From the NCBI GenBank assembly GCA_001673575.1, contig LZME01000023.1:20336-84335 (forward strand): DNA of 64,000 nt, in the 5' to 3' direction. The notes under the pieces are model-generated. The model ran no database searches. It was not told where the DNA came from and was given only the letters and a program-made list of their open reading frames with translations. Shown here piece by piece: positions 18,311 to 28,077 of this stretch. The position numbers and the translations under genes are program-made. This DNA comes from Mycolicibacter heraklionensis. GTDB lineage: Bacteria > Actinomycetota > Actinomycetes > Mycobacteriales > Mycobacteriaceae. Position 1 is the first letter of the stretch, and every line of letters begins with the position of its first letter.

Positions 18311-18392
18311 TAACCCGCGCACTTCGATGCGACCGCCGACCTCGCGACACCGCAGTGCCGGTTGACCGCCCGTGGCCGGCCCACGCACCCCA

Positions 18393-18821
18393 ATGACGAG
18401 CATCGCGTTCAACTTGCCGCGGACAGTGACCCTGGCGGCGGACGCCGCACTGCTGGGCTTGGCGGGCCTGCATGCCTACCTGCTGGCCACCGCAGTGCAC
18501 CGTCCCGGCTATTTCGCGGTGTATTGCGTCGCGATGATCATCGGTTGTGTCATCGCCGCCGGAATTACCTGGATCGACGTCGACGATATTGTGCCGGCCG
18601 CGGGGTGGAAGGCGGGCGGGATCCTGTGCACGGCTTTTATGATCGGCTATCCCATCAGCAGGATGGTGCGCCTGCCGGGCTTGTCGGCGCTCACGGGGCG
18701 ATGGGATCTGGCTCCGGGAAACCTGGCGTTGGCCTGCGCGGCGGCTTTCCTCGGGCTGTATCTGACGGTGCTGTTCGGGGTCAATGTGGCGTTCGGGCAG
18801 CGCAGGGGCTGGTATGACTGA
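18393..18821 (+). CDS. Four-helix membrane protein, partner of the cytochrome b-molybdopterin protein
   Basis: A 142-residue integral membrane protein with about four helices (AALLGLAGLHAYLLATAV, FAVYCVAMIIGCVIAAGITWI, GILCTAFMIGYPISRMV, LALACAAAFLGLYLTVLFGVNVAFG). No cofactor motif is evident. Its stop overlaps the start of the next gene (TGATG), implying coupled translation and possibly a complex with that oxidoreductase. A GTG seven codons upstream (18372) is an alternative start. Confidence 0.6.
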   Translation: MTSIAFNLPRTVTLAADAALLGLAGLHAYLLATAVHRPGYFAVYCVAMIIGCVIAAGITWIDVDDIVPAAGWKAGGILCTAFMIGYPISRMVRLPGLSALTGRWDLAPGNLALACAAAFLGLYLTVLFGVNVAFGQRRGWYD

Positions 18822-20308
18822 TGCTGCTCGACTATCCGGCCTGGCTGCGGATTGACCACTGGCTCAACGTCTTGTTCCTGACCCTGCTGCTGCGCAGCGG
18901 CTTCGAGATCCTGTCCACCCATCCAAAGCTGTACTGGCACGCGGACAGTGCTCCCGGGACGGAGTGGGCGCGCTTCACCGACAAAGTGATGCCCACCAAC
19001 AAGCTCTACGACACCCTGGACGAGGAGGAGGACTATCACCCTCTGATCGCGCTGCCTGGCCATAGGGAGCTGGGCATGGGCCGCCATTGGCATTTCGCCG
19101 CGGTCATCGGCTGGATTCTGCTCGGAACTTCGTACTACATATTGCTTTTCGTGACCGGGCAGTGGCACCGATACTGGCCCTATTCCTGGTCGATATTCGC
19201 CGAGGCCTGGAACGATATCGTCACCTACGCCAGTTTCAATCTGCCCCCGTTGCTGCCGGGCGAACCGCTGGACGCCATTCAGAAGCTGACTTACGCCGCG
19301 GTGATCTTCGTGTTGGCACCATTTCAGATCCTCACCGGGGCCGCGCAATCACCGGCGATCGAGGCACGCTTCCCGCGGTATGTGCGGCTGTTCGGCGGCC
19401 GGCAGGCTGCCCGCAGCCTGCACTTCCTCGGCCTGGTTGCGTTCGTGGTGTTCATCGTGATCCATCTGGCGATGGTCTTCTTCTGGGGCTGGGGCCGCCT
19501 GACGGCGTTGATGATCTTCGGGTCGGTTCGCAACGCCTACTGGGCGACTGGCCTGTCATTGCTCATCATCGCGGCGATCGTCGCGGTCCACATTGCGGCC
19601 ACGCTGTGGAGTCAGCGCAGCCCTTCGTCGGTGCGTCGGGTACTCGGCGCGCTGATCAGCGTGCCGCGCAAGGGCCTGTTGCGCCGGTTGGACTCGCGGC
19701 AGAACTACCCGGTGCGCATGCTGTCGACGGAGCACCGTGTCAATGGCAAACCGCCGACCGCCGACTATTACAAGGTGATGGCGGTGCACAACTTCGTCGA
19801 TTGGCGCCTGCGGGTCGGCGGGCTGGTGGAGCAACCGACGACGCTGGACCTGGCTGGGGTTCGGGCGCTGGCTGAGCCGCAGACTCAGCGGGTACTGCAC
19901 AACTGCGTGCAGGGCTGGACGTCGGTCGGCGAGTGGACCGGAATTCCGCTGGGAACCCTGGTGGATCTGGTGCAGCCGTTGCCGCAAGCCCGCTACATCT
20001 GCTTTATGAGCATGCAGGACAACAGCACTGACGAGCCGAGCGCGGAAGGTGGGGGTCAGTTCTACGAGGTACTCGATCTCAAGCTGGCCCACAAACCGCA
20101 GATGCTGTTGGCCTACGCGATGAACGGTCAGCCGTTGCCCATCAAGCACGGGGCGCCCCTGCGGCTTCGGGCGGAGACGCAGGTCGGTTTCAAAATGGCC
20201 AAGTGGATCAATCAGATCGAGTTCGTAGACGACTATGCCCATATCGGGAAGGGGCGCGGTGGCTGGCGCGAGGACAACGTCTACTACGGCATGGACGGAG
20301 AGATCTGA
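18821..20308 (+). CDS. Cytochrome b561-type / molybdopterin oxidoreductase fusion
   Basis: A 495-residue fusion. Residues 1-270 form a multi-helix cytochrome b domain of the hydrogenase/thiosulfate-reductase gamma type with membrane histidines (IDHWLN, GRHWHF, SLHFLG, FIVIHLAMVF). Residues 300-470 are a sulfite-oxidase/YedY-like molybdopterin domain, with Cys362 in VLHNCVQGW as probable Mo ligand. The layout implies a membrane-bound enzyme passing electrons between a Mo centre and the quinone pool. The substrate is unknown. It overlaps the preceding gene and is followed one base later by a zinc-ribbon gene. Confidence 0.82.
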   Translation: MLLDYPAWLRIDHWLNVLFLTLLLRSGFEILSTHPKLYWHADSAPGTEWARFTDKVMPTNKLYDTLDEEEDYHPLIALPGHRELGMGRHWHFAAVIGWILLGTSYYILLFVTGQWHRYWPYSWSIFAEAWNDIVTYASFNLPPLLPGEPLDAIQKLTYAAVIFVLAPFQILTGAAQSPAIEARFPRYVRLFGGRQAARSLHFLGLVAFVVFIVIHLAMVFFWGWGRLTALMIFGSVRNAYWATGLSLLIIAAIVAVHIAATLWSQRSPSSVRRVLGALISVPRKGLLRRLDSRQNYPVRMLSTEHRVNGKPPTADYYKVMAVHNFVDWRLRVGGLVEQPTTLDLAGVRALAEPQTQRVLHNCVQGWTSVGEWTGIPLGTLVDLVQPLPQARYICFMSMQDNSTDEPSAEGGGQFYEVLDLKLAHKPQMLLAYAMNGQPLPIKHGAPLRLRAETQVGFKMAKWINQIEFVDDYAHIGKGRGGWREDNVYYGMDGEI

Positions 20309-20309
20309 C

Positions 20310-20579
20310 ATGACCGCAATCGTCGATGCGCGCCCGGAACTGATCGATCTGGGCCAGATCGCCAGCGCTCGGGTGTCGGAACTGGTCACGGTGCGCGGCG
20401 GATACTGCGCGGCCTGCGGTGGAACCGATTTCGCGGTGGGACAGGCGCTGTACCTGGGTTTCTTGTTCCTTGATGAAGACGACGACGCCTACCTCGTCGC
20501 ACTGACCTGCCGTAATACCTCGTGTCCGCAGCCGCGAACCGCGATCCGGCTGCGATCAGGCGAATTCCTGGACTATTAG
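20310..20579 (+). CDS. Small zinc-ribbon-like protein
   Basis: An 89-residue soluble protein with two cysteine pairs, CAACGG and CRNTSCPQ, spaced about 35 residues apart, suggesting a zinc ribbon. No family was recognised. It begins one base after the cytochrome b-Mo fusion stop, so it is the third gene of that operon and might serve as an assembly or regulatory factor. Its 3' end overlaps the convergent gene by four bases. Confidence 0.5.
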   Translation: MTAIVDARPELIDLGQIASARVSELVTVRGGYCAACGGTDFAVGQALYLGFLFLDEDDDAYLVALTCRNTSCPQPRTAIRLRSGEFLDY

Positions 20580-20860
20580 CGGGGCAGGTCGGGGCGGGCC
20601 AGATCGAATCGTTCTACCAGATCCGCCACGTCGCGCAGCTCGTCGCAGAGCACCGCAAAGCGGCACTCTGCATCGTCGTCGAGCAGACCACGGTTGTGGT
20701 AATACACCAGTCGGCGCAGCCGTCCGGCCATCGCGGTGCCCCACCGGATACTCAGGTCGTAGATCTGTTCGTCGTCGACGTCGCTGTGCCGTCCCAGATC
20801 CTGCAGCGCGCGCAGCTGCTCGGTGAGCACCGCAACATCGTCGTCGATGCTGATCCTCAT
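20576..20860 (-). CDS. Hypothetical protein, helical
   Basis: A 94-residue, mostly helical and charged protein (MRISIDDDVAVLTEQLRALQDLG..., YHNRGLLDDDAECRFAVLCDELRDVADLVERF). No recognised family. It overlaps the end of the preceding lipoprotein gene by four bases (ATGA type), so the two are translationally coupled on the minus strand. Confidence 0.5.
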   Translation of the reverse strand: MRISIDDDVAVLTEQLRALQDLGRHSDVDDEQIYDLSIRWGTAMAGRLRRLVYYHNRGLLDDDAECRFAVLCDELRDVADLVERFDLARPDLPR

Positions 20861-21888
20861 AGCGGCGGCTTGGTGACGCTGACCACGAGCGGCTGGCCCC
20901 GAAGGGTCAGGTATATCCGGTCGGGGCCGATCGCCATGCCGGACAAGGGTGCGGACCGGGCCGGCCCGGACGGTAGACCGGCCCGGTAGTCAAGGACACT
21001 CAGCAGCGGAATGCTGGCGTGTGGATAGCCGGTGAAAGTCGCCGACTCGAAAACGGTTACGTCGGTGTCGGTGCCGGCGTACACGCGGGTGTCGTCGGAG
21101 CCCAGGTAGCGAATCGGCGAGGAGACCGGCGAGCGGCCGACGACTTGCAAGCCGTGCCCGCCGCGCGCGGATTCGACGGCGTAGAGGGTGTCGCCGCGCG
21201 CGTCGGCCAGATAGACCCGGCCTGCCGCCGTGCCGTCACCCGCTGCCACGAGAACTCTTGCGTCGTAATGCCCGCGTTGCTCGGGCGGCGACGACGAGCC
21301 CTTGTAGTACGACAGACCGTTCGGCCCGTAGACGTGGTATTCGATAGTGCGCCCGCGGTTGGCGCCGTCGATGGCACCGGTGGGGCCCGCGGCTACCCGG
21401 GCGCCGGGCAGTTTCCGCAGGCCGTACTCCTCGACTGGGGTAACCGTCGCGCCGTCGGCGGACAGCGCGAGCAGCATCCGCATCCCCGAATCTTCGGCCA
21501 GCGTGGTCGGCGACGGCCCGGCATCGATGTCGCCGACTTGCCGTAGGCCGGTCAACTCCACCGCTGCTACTCGTTCGCGTGTCGGCTGCGGCACGAACAC
21601 GGTTCGATCATCGGCGCGGCTGATCTGAACATTGCGTCCGGCGCCGAGTGGTTCAGACAACCGGGTGGCCGCCTCGTCGGGGCGGGCGGGGTGATCGACC
21701 GCCGCCAATCGCCCGTCGTCGGTAAGCGCGAGTAGCGCCCCGGTGGCATGCGACCACACGGGGGAGTGCAGCGGCACCCGCACCGGTACCGAGACGGCTT
21801 GCGGCGCGCTCTGCGAGACCGGCGCCGCGCAGCCGGCGCAGGCAAGGAGGCCGACGACTGTCGCCCCGAACCCGGCGCCCCAATTCAT
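20857..21888 (-). CDS. Probable lipoprotein with beta-propeller-like repeats
   Basis: A 343-residue exported protein. The N-terminus (GFGATVVGLLACAGCAAP) is a signal sequence with one or two candidate lipobox cysteines. The rest is beta-rich with repeats such as LLALTDDGRLAAVDHP, VYLADARGDTLYAVES and RVYAGTDTDVTVFES, compatible with a beta-propeller scaffold. Function unknown. A near-consensus SigF site ends 10 bases before the ATG at 21888, which argues against the in-frame GTG at 21915. Confidence 0.6.
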   Translation of the reverse strand: MNWGAGFGATVVGLLACAGCAAPVSQSAPQAVSVPVRVPLHSPVWSHATGALLALTDDGRLAAVDHPARPDEAATRLSEPLGAGRNVQISRADDRTVFVPQPTRERVAAVELTGLRQVGDIDAGPSPTTLAEDSGMRMLLALSADGATVTPVEEYGLRKLPGARVAAGPTGAIDGANRGRTIEYHVYGPNGLSYYKGSSSPPEQRGHYDARVLVAAGDGTAAGRVYLADARGDTLYAVESARGGHGLQVVGRSPVSSPIRYLGSDDTRVYAGTDTDVTVFESATFTGYPHASIPLLSVLDYRAGLPSGPARSAPLSGMAIGPDRIYLTLRGQPLVVSVTKPPL

Positions 21889-21897
21889 GACGGCGGG

Positions 21898-21923
21898 GTA
21901 CCCCCGCACGTGCACTACTACAC
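21898..21923 (-). promoter_or_regulatory. Near-consensus SigF-type promoter for the lipoprotein gene
   Basis: Minus strand: GTGT, 16-base spacer, GGGTAC, one base off. It is back to back with the perfect plus-strand site at 21930. Confidence 0.4.
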
Positions 21924-21929
21924 CGCTTC

Positions 21930-21955
21930 GTTTGTGGGACCGGGCAGTCGGGTAT
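21930..21955 (+). promoter_or_regulatory. SigF-type promoter for the DJ-1/PfpI operon
   Basis: GTTT (21930-21933), 16-base spacer, GGGTAT (21950-21955), 47 bases upstream of the ATG at 22002. A full consensus match. Confidence 0.68.
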
Positions 21956-22001
21956 GCGAGTCGCTACCGGGGAGCCGACCGCAGCACAGAAAGGAGAGGT
22001 C

Positions 22002-22571
22002 ATGTCCGGATCGCTGGAAGGACGGCGGGTCGCGTTTTTGGTGGCGCCGGAGGGTGTCGAACAGGTCGAGCTGACCGAACCGTGGCGGGCGGTCACCGAA
22101 GCCGGTGCGCGTCCGACGCTGGTGTCCACAGCCGACGGCCCGGTTCAGGCCTTCAACCATCTGGACCGAGCCGACAAGTTCGACGTGGACCGACAGGTCA
22201 AAGATGCCTCGGCGGATGACTTCGATGCACTGGTCTTGCCGGGCGGGGTGGCCAACCCCGACCAGCTGCGCACCGACGAACGCGCGGTGTCGTTCGTGCG
22301 CGAATTCTTTGACGTCGGTAAACCTGTCGCCGTTATCTGCCATGGCCCGTGGACACTGGTCGAAGCCGGAGTCGTTGCCGGCCGGCGAATTACGTCGTGG
22401 CCCAGCTTGCGTACCGACATCGTCAATGCGGGCGGAGATTGGGTCGACCAGGAGTTGGTGCGCTGCGACTGCGGTCCATCGATACTGCTGTCGAGCCGCA
22501 AACCCGACGACCTCCCGGCCTTCTGTGATGCACTGGTGGACGAGTTCGCGGCCCGGGGAGCGACGCTGTGA
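22002..22571 (+). CDS. DJ-1/PfpI family protein
   Basis: A 189-residue DJ-1/PfpI superfamily protein with the nucleophile-elbow cysteine Cys113 in VICHGPW and the LVLPGGVANPDQLR segment. PfpI-like proteins act as stress-related glyoxalases, deglycases or proteases in different organisms; which applies here is unknown. AGGAGAGG precedes the ATG. It heads a SigF-type operon; the stop overlaps the next start (TGATG). Confidence 0.85.
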   Translation: MSGSLEGRRVAFLVAPEGVEQVELTEPWRAVTEAGARPTLVSTADGPVQAFNHLDRADKFDVDRQVKDASADDFDALVLPGGVANPDQLRTDERAVSFVREFFDVGKPVAVICHGPWTLVEAGVVAGRRITSWPSLRTDIVNAGGDWVDQELVRCDCGPSILLSSRKPDDLPAFCDALVDEFAARGATL

Positions 22572-22918
22572 TGGCAGAGCCGATGCCGGTGCCAGTCGAG
22601 AGCGACAACCGCCGCGCCCGACTCTGGGTCAACTGGGCCGCTGCCCTGCTGACTGCCGCCGGCGCCGCCCTGGTGATGGTGGTCGCGACGGGGGCCGTGA
22701 TGAGCACCGCCGCCTGCAGCACCGCCGAGTGCCCCGACCTCGGGCCCAATGGAGTGGTCTTCGGAATGCTCTACTACGGCGCGCCCGTCATTGCCGCGTT
22801 GACCATCCTGGCCTCCTTCTTCACGGCGGGGCGCCGGCGTGGATTCTGGGTGCCGGTGGCCGGTTGGGCGCTGCTGGGGATCGATCTGCTGGCGCTGGTG
22901 ATCGCCTTCCGGCGCTAG
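22571..22918 (+). CDS. Small four-helix membrane protein, paralogue of 5752
   Basis: A 115-residue membrane protein with four hydrophobic segments and the loop STAACSTAECPDLGPNGVVFG between the first two. It shares with the 5752-6147 product the Cys-x(4..5)-Cys-P pair, NG..FG.LY.GA..... ALT and a GWALLGIDL near the end. It overlaps the DJ-1 stop, so both copies of this family are under SigF-type promoters. A GTG one codon upstream (22568) is an alternative start. Function unknown. Confidence 0.7.
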   Translation: MAEPMPVPVESDNRRARLWVNWAAALLTAAGAALVMVVATGAVMSTAACSTAECPDLGPNGVVFGMLYYGAPVIAALTILASFFTAGRRRGFWVPVAGWALLGIDLLALVIAFRR

Positions 22919-22936
22919 AGGGCAGGCGGCTCGTCA

Positions 22937-24397
22937 ATGGATCAGCGCCGAGCACCTGTGCTGGAAGCCCTCGCCGACTACCAACGCAGGGACCGGTACG
23001 GGTTCAGCCCGCCAGGACACCGCCGTGGACGCGGCGCAGACGAGTCGGTGCTCGACGTGCTGGGCGCCGATCTGTTCGGCGCCGATGTACTCGCCCGCGG
23101 TGGTTTGGATGATTGGGAAGCGCGTGGGGAGTTCCTGACCGACGCCGAGCAGTTGATGGCCGACGCCGTCGGTGCCTCGTCGGCGTTCTTCTCCACCTGT
23201 GGCAGTTCGCTTTCCGTTCGCGCCGCGATGATGGCGGTGGCCGGCGGTGCGGACGGCGGACTGCTGCTGCCGCGCGACTGCCACAAGTCCGTGGTGGGTG
23301 GACTGATCTTCTCCGGCATCCGGCCGCGCTGGATCGTCCCGCGGTGGGACACCGACCGGCATCTGTGCCATCCGCCGTCGCCGGAACGGGTGGCCGGTGC
23401 GTGGGAGGAGAATCCCGACGCCGCGGGCGCTCTGGTGGTCAGCCCGTCGCCGTACGGTACCTGCGCGGACCTGGCTGCCATCGCCGAGATATGTCATGAC
23501 CGGGGCAAGCCGCTGATTGTCGATGAGGCCTGGGGCGCGCATCTGCCCTTCCACGAAGATCTTCCGACCTGGGCGATGGACGCCGGCGCAGACGTCTGCG
23601 TGGTCAGCGTGCACAAGATGGGCGCGGGATTCGAGCAGGGCTCGGTGTACCACATTCAGGGCGATCTCATCGACCGTGAGCGGCTGACGGCGTGCGCCGA
23701 TCTGTTGATGACCACCAGTCCCAGCGTGCCGATCTACGCAGCACTGGATGGCTGGCGGCGTCAGATGGTGCACCACGGGCATGAATTGTTGGACGCCGCA
23801 CTTAAATTGGCAGGCGAGGTGCGCGGGCGCATCGGGGAGATTGCGGGAGTCGAAGTGCTCGAAGACGCGTTGCTCGGTGTGGAGGCCTCGCACGATCTGG
23901 ACCGACTGCAGGTCCTGATCGACGTATCGGGGACCGGGACGTCGGGCTATCAGGCCAGGGATTGGCTACGCGAACAGCGTTTCCTCGACGTGGGATTGGC
24001 CGATCACCGGCGCATCCTGGTCACCATGTCCTTCGCCGATGACTCCGGTACGGCTGACCGGCTGCTGGACGCGCTACACGGGTGGCGCGACGCCGCGGCA
24101 TCTTTCCAACGACCGCCGAAGATCCGATTGCCTTCGCCGCAGGAGCTGCAACTGGAGACCGTGCAGTTGCCCCGGGACGCATTCTTCGGTCCTACCGAGA
24201 TGGTCGCCGCATCGCGGGCTGCCGGACGCATCGCAGCAGAGCAGATCACCCCGTATCCGCCGGGCGTGCCGGCAGTGGTGCCCGGCGAGCGCCTCGACAC
24301 CGCCGTCATCGACTATCTGCGGTCCGGTCTGGCAGCCGGGATGGCATTGCCCGACGCCGCGGATTCGTCACTCGAGCAGATCCGCGTGGTGGCCTAA
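22937..24397 (+). CDS. Orn/Lys/Arg decarboxylase-family PLP enzyme
   Basis: A 486-residue fold-type I pyridoxal phosphate enzyme of the Orn/Lys/Arg decarboxylase group. PPGHRRG near residue 25, FSTCGSSLS near 85, the cofactor Asp in IVDEAWGAH (196) and the Schiff-base Lys227 in SVHKMGAG are visible. It lacks the N-terminal wing domain of the large E. coli enzymes. Likely substrates are basic amino acids, giving polyamines or agmatine. It follows the membrane protein by 18 bases and probably belongs to the DJ-1 operon, which would link it to stress. Confidence 0.85.
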   Translation: MDQRRAPVLEALADYQRRDRYGFSPPGHRRGRGADESVLDVLGADLFGADVLARGGLDDWEARGEFLTDAEQLMADAVGASSAFFSTCGSSLSVRAAMMAVAGGADGGLLLPRDCHKSVVGGLIFSGIRPRWIVPRWDTDRHLCHPPSPERVAGAWEENPDAAGALVVSPSPYGTCADLAAIAEICHDRGKPLIVDEAWGAHLPFHEDLPTWAMDAGADVCVVSVHKMGAGFEQGSVYHIQGDLIDRERLTACADLLMTTSPSVPIYAALDGWRRQMVHHGHELLDAALKLAGEVRGRIGEIAGVEVLEDALLGVEASHDLDRLQVLIDVSGTGTSGYQARDWLREQRFLDVGLADHRRILVTMSFADDSGTADRLLDALHGWRDAAASFQRPPKIRLPSPQELQLETVQLPRDAFFGPTEMVAASRAAGRIAAEQITPYPPGVPAVVPGERLDTAVIDYLRSGLAAGMALPDAADSSLEQIRVVA

Positions 24398-24409
24398 GAG
24401 CCGGCGCGG

Positions 24410-24435
24410 GTTTTGCCCCAACAGCGTCGGGGTAG
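24410..24435 (+). promoter_or_regulatory. SigF-type promoter for the haemerythrin operon
   Basis: GTTT (24410-24413; preceded by G as GGTTT), 16-base spacer, GGGTAG (24430-24435). The ATG at 24445 is nine bases past the -10, so the transcript is probably leaderless or nearly so. Confidence 0.7.
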
Positions 24436-24444
24436 CCCATAGCC

Positions 24445-25008
24445 ATGGCACAGACGACATTGCACAGCCGGACGGACGTGGTCGATTTCCTCACCGAGCA
24501 GCATCAGCGCATCAAGACGCTGTTCGACGAGACACTGCTGGCCGCCGGCTCCGAGCGAGACGAGTCGTTCGTCCGGCTGCGCCGGCTGCTGGCCGTTCAT
24601 GAGACGGCCGAAGAGGAGATCGTGCATCCGCGAGCTGCCCGCGAGCTCGACAACGGCCGCGCGATGATCGATGCGCGGTTGGCCGAGGAGAAGAAGGCCA
24701 AGGAGGCCCTGGGTGAGCTGGAGAACGTCAACGTCGATTCGGAGTTCTTCACCGAAAAGCTTCGGGAGCTTCGCGACGACGTCCTCGAACATGCCGGCCA
24801 CGAAGAACACGACGAATTTGCCCAGCTGCGTGACGAACTCAGCGAATCCGAACTGAAGCTGTTGGAGAGGGTGGTCAGGCTCGCCGAGGCGATCGCTCCC
24901 ACCAGGCCACACGCCGGGGTCGAGGGAGCACTGGCCAACGCGTTTGTCGGGCCCTTTGCCTCCATGGTGGACCGGGCTCGAGACGCGATCCTGGGGTATG
25001 ACTCATGA
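24445..25008 (+). CDS. Haemerythrin-domain (HHE) protein
   Basis: A 187-residue haemerythrin-like protein. The iron ligands are suggested by EQHQRIK (residue 19), VHETAEEEIVHP (50-61) and HAGHEEHDEF (114-123). Such proteins bind a non-haem di-iron site and respond to oxygen, NO or peroxide; mycobacterial members affect H2O2 and NO resistance. It overlaps the following small membrane gene (ATGA), so both should be made together under SigF. Confidence 0.85.
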   Translation: MAQTTLHSRTDVVDFLTEQHQRIKTLFDETLLAAGSERDESFVRLRRLLAVHETAEEEIVHPRAARELDNGRAMIDARLAEEKKAKEALGELENVNVDSEFFTEKLRELRDDVLEHAGHEEHDEFAQLRDELSESELKLLERVVRLAEAIAPTRPHAGVEGALANAFVGPFASMVDRARDAILGYDS

Positions 25009-25160
25009 TCGGCCTCGGGTTGCTGCTGCTGATCCTGGGCCTGGTTTTCGACATCTACGTCCTGTGGGCGGTCGGGATCGTCCTGCTGGTCGTGGGAGCG
25101 GTGTTCTGGCTGTTGGGGGCGGTGGGGCGCCCCGTCGCCGGCAGACGCTACTGGTATTGA
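25005..25160 (+). CDS. 51-residue DUF6131-like membrane peptide
   Basis: A 51-residue protein: two hydrophobic helices (IGLGLLLLILGLVFDIYVLW, GIVLLVVGAVFWLLGAVG) and the basic-aromatic tail GRPVAGRRYWY. A second gene at 39913-40068 encodes a same-length protein with the identical last 14 residues (GAVGRPVAGRRYWY). Its ATG overlaps the haemerythrin stop by four bases. Function unknown; the repeated pairing with stress genes suggests a membrane role during stress. Confidence 0.8.
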   Translation: MIGLGLLLLILGLVFDIYVLWAVGIVLLVVGAVFWLLGAVGRPVAGRRYWY

Positions 25161-25178
25161 TCGGCTCCGTGGCCTAAG

Positions 25179-26384
<1,206 letters not shown>

Positions 26385-26394
26385 CTACACCGAC

Positions 26395-27099
26395 ATGTCC
26401 GCTCGTACCAGCCTCGATTCCATTGGCTCGCTGGCGATCGCGGTATCGGCAGTCGGTGCCGCGATGCTTTTGACCCCCGGCGTTCCCGCCGCGAGGGCGG
26501 CCCCGTGTCCCGACACCGAGGTGGTGTTCGCGCGCGGAACGGGTGAGCCACCGGGCGTCGGCCCGACGGGCCAAGCGTTCCTCAATGCACTGAACGCCCG
26601 CTTGGGAACAAGCCCAGCCGTCTACGCGGTCAACTATCCGGCCAACGACCACTGGGATACCGGGGTCGACGGTATTCGGGACGCCGGTGCTCACGTCGTC
26701 TCCCGCGCGACCAGCTGTCCCCGAACCAAGATGGTGCTGGGCGGTTACTCCCAGGGCGCGGCCGTGATGGGTTTCGTCACCTCGGCCCAAGTGCCTGACG
26801 GGGTCGACCCGGCGACCGTGCCCAAGCCACTGGAGCCCGACGCTGCCGATCACGTGGCCGCGGTCGTGTTGTTCGCGATGCCCAACGAACGGGCGATGAA
26901 CTTCCTCAAGGAACCCACGATCGTCATCGGTCCGCTGTATCAGGCAAAGACCCTGCAGGTGTGCGCCGTCGAGGACGCGGTGTGCTCCGACGGCATGAAC
27001 TTCGCGGCGCACGACAGCTACGCCGGGGACGACGCAACGATGGTTCAACAGGGGGCCGACTTCGCCGCCCGCCAGCTGATCCAGGGCCGCGTGGGATAG
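26395..27099 (+). CDS. Cutinase-family secreted esterase
   Basis: A 234-residue secreted cutinase-family protein. Signal peptide to ARAAP, then CPDTEVVFARGTGEPPG, nucleophile in GGYSQGAAV, Asp in CAVEDAVCS and His in AAHDSYAGD. It resembles the Culp proteins of M. tuberculosis and the other cutinase at 16623. The frame opens at a GTG (26377); the ATG at 26395 is preferred because the intervening codons add nothing to the signal peptide and a SigF-like GTTT-N16-GGGCAC (26359-26384) overlaps the earlier start. Confidence 0.85.
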   Translation: MSARTSLDSIGSLAIAVSAVGAAMLLTPGVPAARAAPCPDTEVVFARGTGEPPGVGPTGQAFLNALNARLGTSPAVYAVNYPANDHWDTGVDGIRDAGAHVVSRATSCPRTKMVLGGYSQGAAVMGFVTSAQVPDGVDPATVPKPLEPDAADHVAAVVLFAMPNERAMNFLKEPTIVIGPLYQAKTLQVCAVEDAVCSDGMNFAAHDSYAGDDATMVQQGADFAARQLIQGRVG

Positions 27100-27120
27100 C
27101 GCACTGACACCCCGCCGACA

Positions 27121-27646
27121 TCGCCGACGACGGTGGCGGCGCGAGCAGATCCGGGTCTCCGATCCTGACCAGGTCCGGCGCTCGATCCGCGGCACCGCCA
27201 TCGGCAACTTCATGGCGTGGTACGGGATGCGCTATGTTGCTGGCCTTTTCGGTTCCGGCGTTCGGTCTGATACGCGCCGCCCGCAACTATCCGGCGGCAT
27301 GCGCCGGAGTTCTGTTGATCGGGCTGATGCTGCTGTGCTTCGATGCGACCTTGCCGGCGACCCTGCCCGCACTGTTTCCCGCCCCGGTGCGCTACGGAGC
27401 GCTGGGATCGGCTTCAACCTGTCGGTCTGGGTGTTGGGAGGTACCACACCGTTGATAGCCGAGACATTGGTCTCGGCCAGCTGCAATCCGATGGCCCCGA
27501 CCTAACTTTTGGTCGTAGCCGGGGCCATCGGTGCGCTCGCGCTGGTCTTCACCCCCGAGGTCGCTGGCAGGCGGTTACCCGGCTCGGGGTCGGCGGTAGA
27601 GAGCGAAGCACGTGCACGCGAACTCGCCGCGGGACGTGAGGGTTAG
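27121..27646 (+). pseudogene. Relic of an MHS-type major facilitator transporter
   Basis: Three pieces of one transporter of the ProP/KgtP (MHS) type remain. The N-terminal piece (27136-27238) reads SIRGTAIGNFMAWYGMRY, where intact members have GNxxEWYD. An internal deletion joins it to a C-terminal piece in another frame (27234-27418: LLLCFDATLPATLPALFP, VRYGALG), and a further frameshift leads to SVWVLGGTTPLIAETLV and, after an in-frame TAA (27503-27505), LVFTPEVAGRRLPGS. Two frame changes, a stop and a large deletion make it non-functional. Confidence 0.8.
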
Positions 27647-28077
27647 CGGACGTGCCGAAACCCCTGCACGCCGGCCAGCGCGTCGGCCACCGACGACATC
27701 GTCGGCACGGCGTTGCCCGGGTCGCAGATCCGCAGCAGTCGTGACACGGCGACGCCGGGCACCGTCGTGCAGTAGACCATGGCGTCGGCGCATCGGTCGG
27801 TGATGGTCTTCAGGGCTGAAAAGCCAGCGGTGCCAATAAATTCCAGATCATTGAGGTCCAGTACCAACCACTCGCAGTAGCTCGCGCATCGTTGCACGTA
27901 GTCGGCCAACTGGCCGGCATTGGAGGCGTCGAGTTCACCGCCCACGCTGATCACCGCGCCGGAGCGTCCCCAGCGGGTGACGGAACGGGCGGTGCGGCTC
28001 GCCCAGGTATCGGACGGGGGAAGGGAATGTATTCGGTTCGCCGGGAATACCGATCCGGCGGCTTTCAAAGCGGGCAT
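27643..28077 (-). CDS. STAS-domain anti-sigma factor antagonist-like protein
   Basis: A 144-residue protein with a STAS domain (residues 38-140: GRSGAVISVGGELDASNAGQLADYV, LDLNDLEFIGTAGFSALK, VSRLLRICD). The phosphorylation loop reads GTAGF, with Thr where classic RsbV proteins have Ser. A paralogue lies at 48436-48873, with a conserved upstream region. Partner-switching STAS proteins release sigma factors by binding RsbW-type anti-sigma factors; RsbW-SigF in this window is a plausible but unproven target. Confidence 0.78.
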   Translation of the reverse strand: MPALKAAGSVFPANRIHSLPPSDTWASRTARSVTRWGRSGAVISVGGELDASNAGQLADYVQRCASYCEWLVLDLNDLEFIGTAGFSALKTITDRCADAMVYCTTVPGVAVSRLLRICDPGNAVPTMSSVADALAGVQGFRHVR

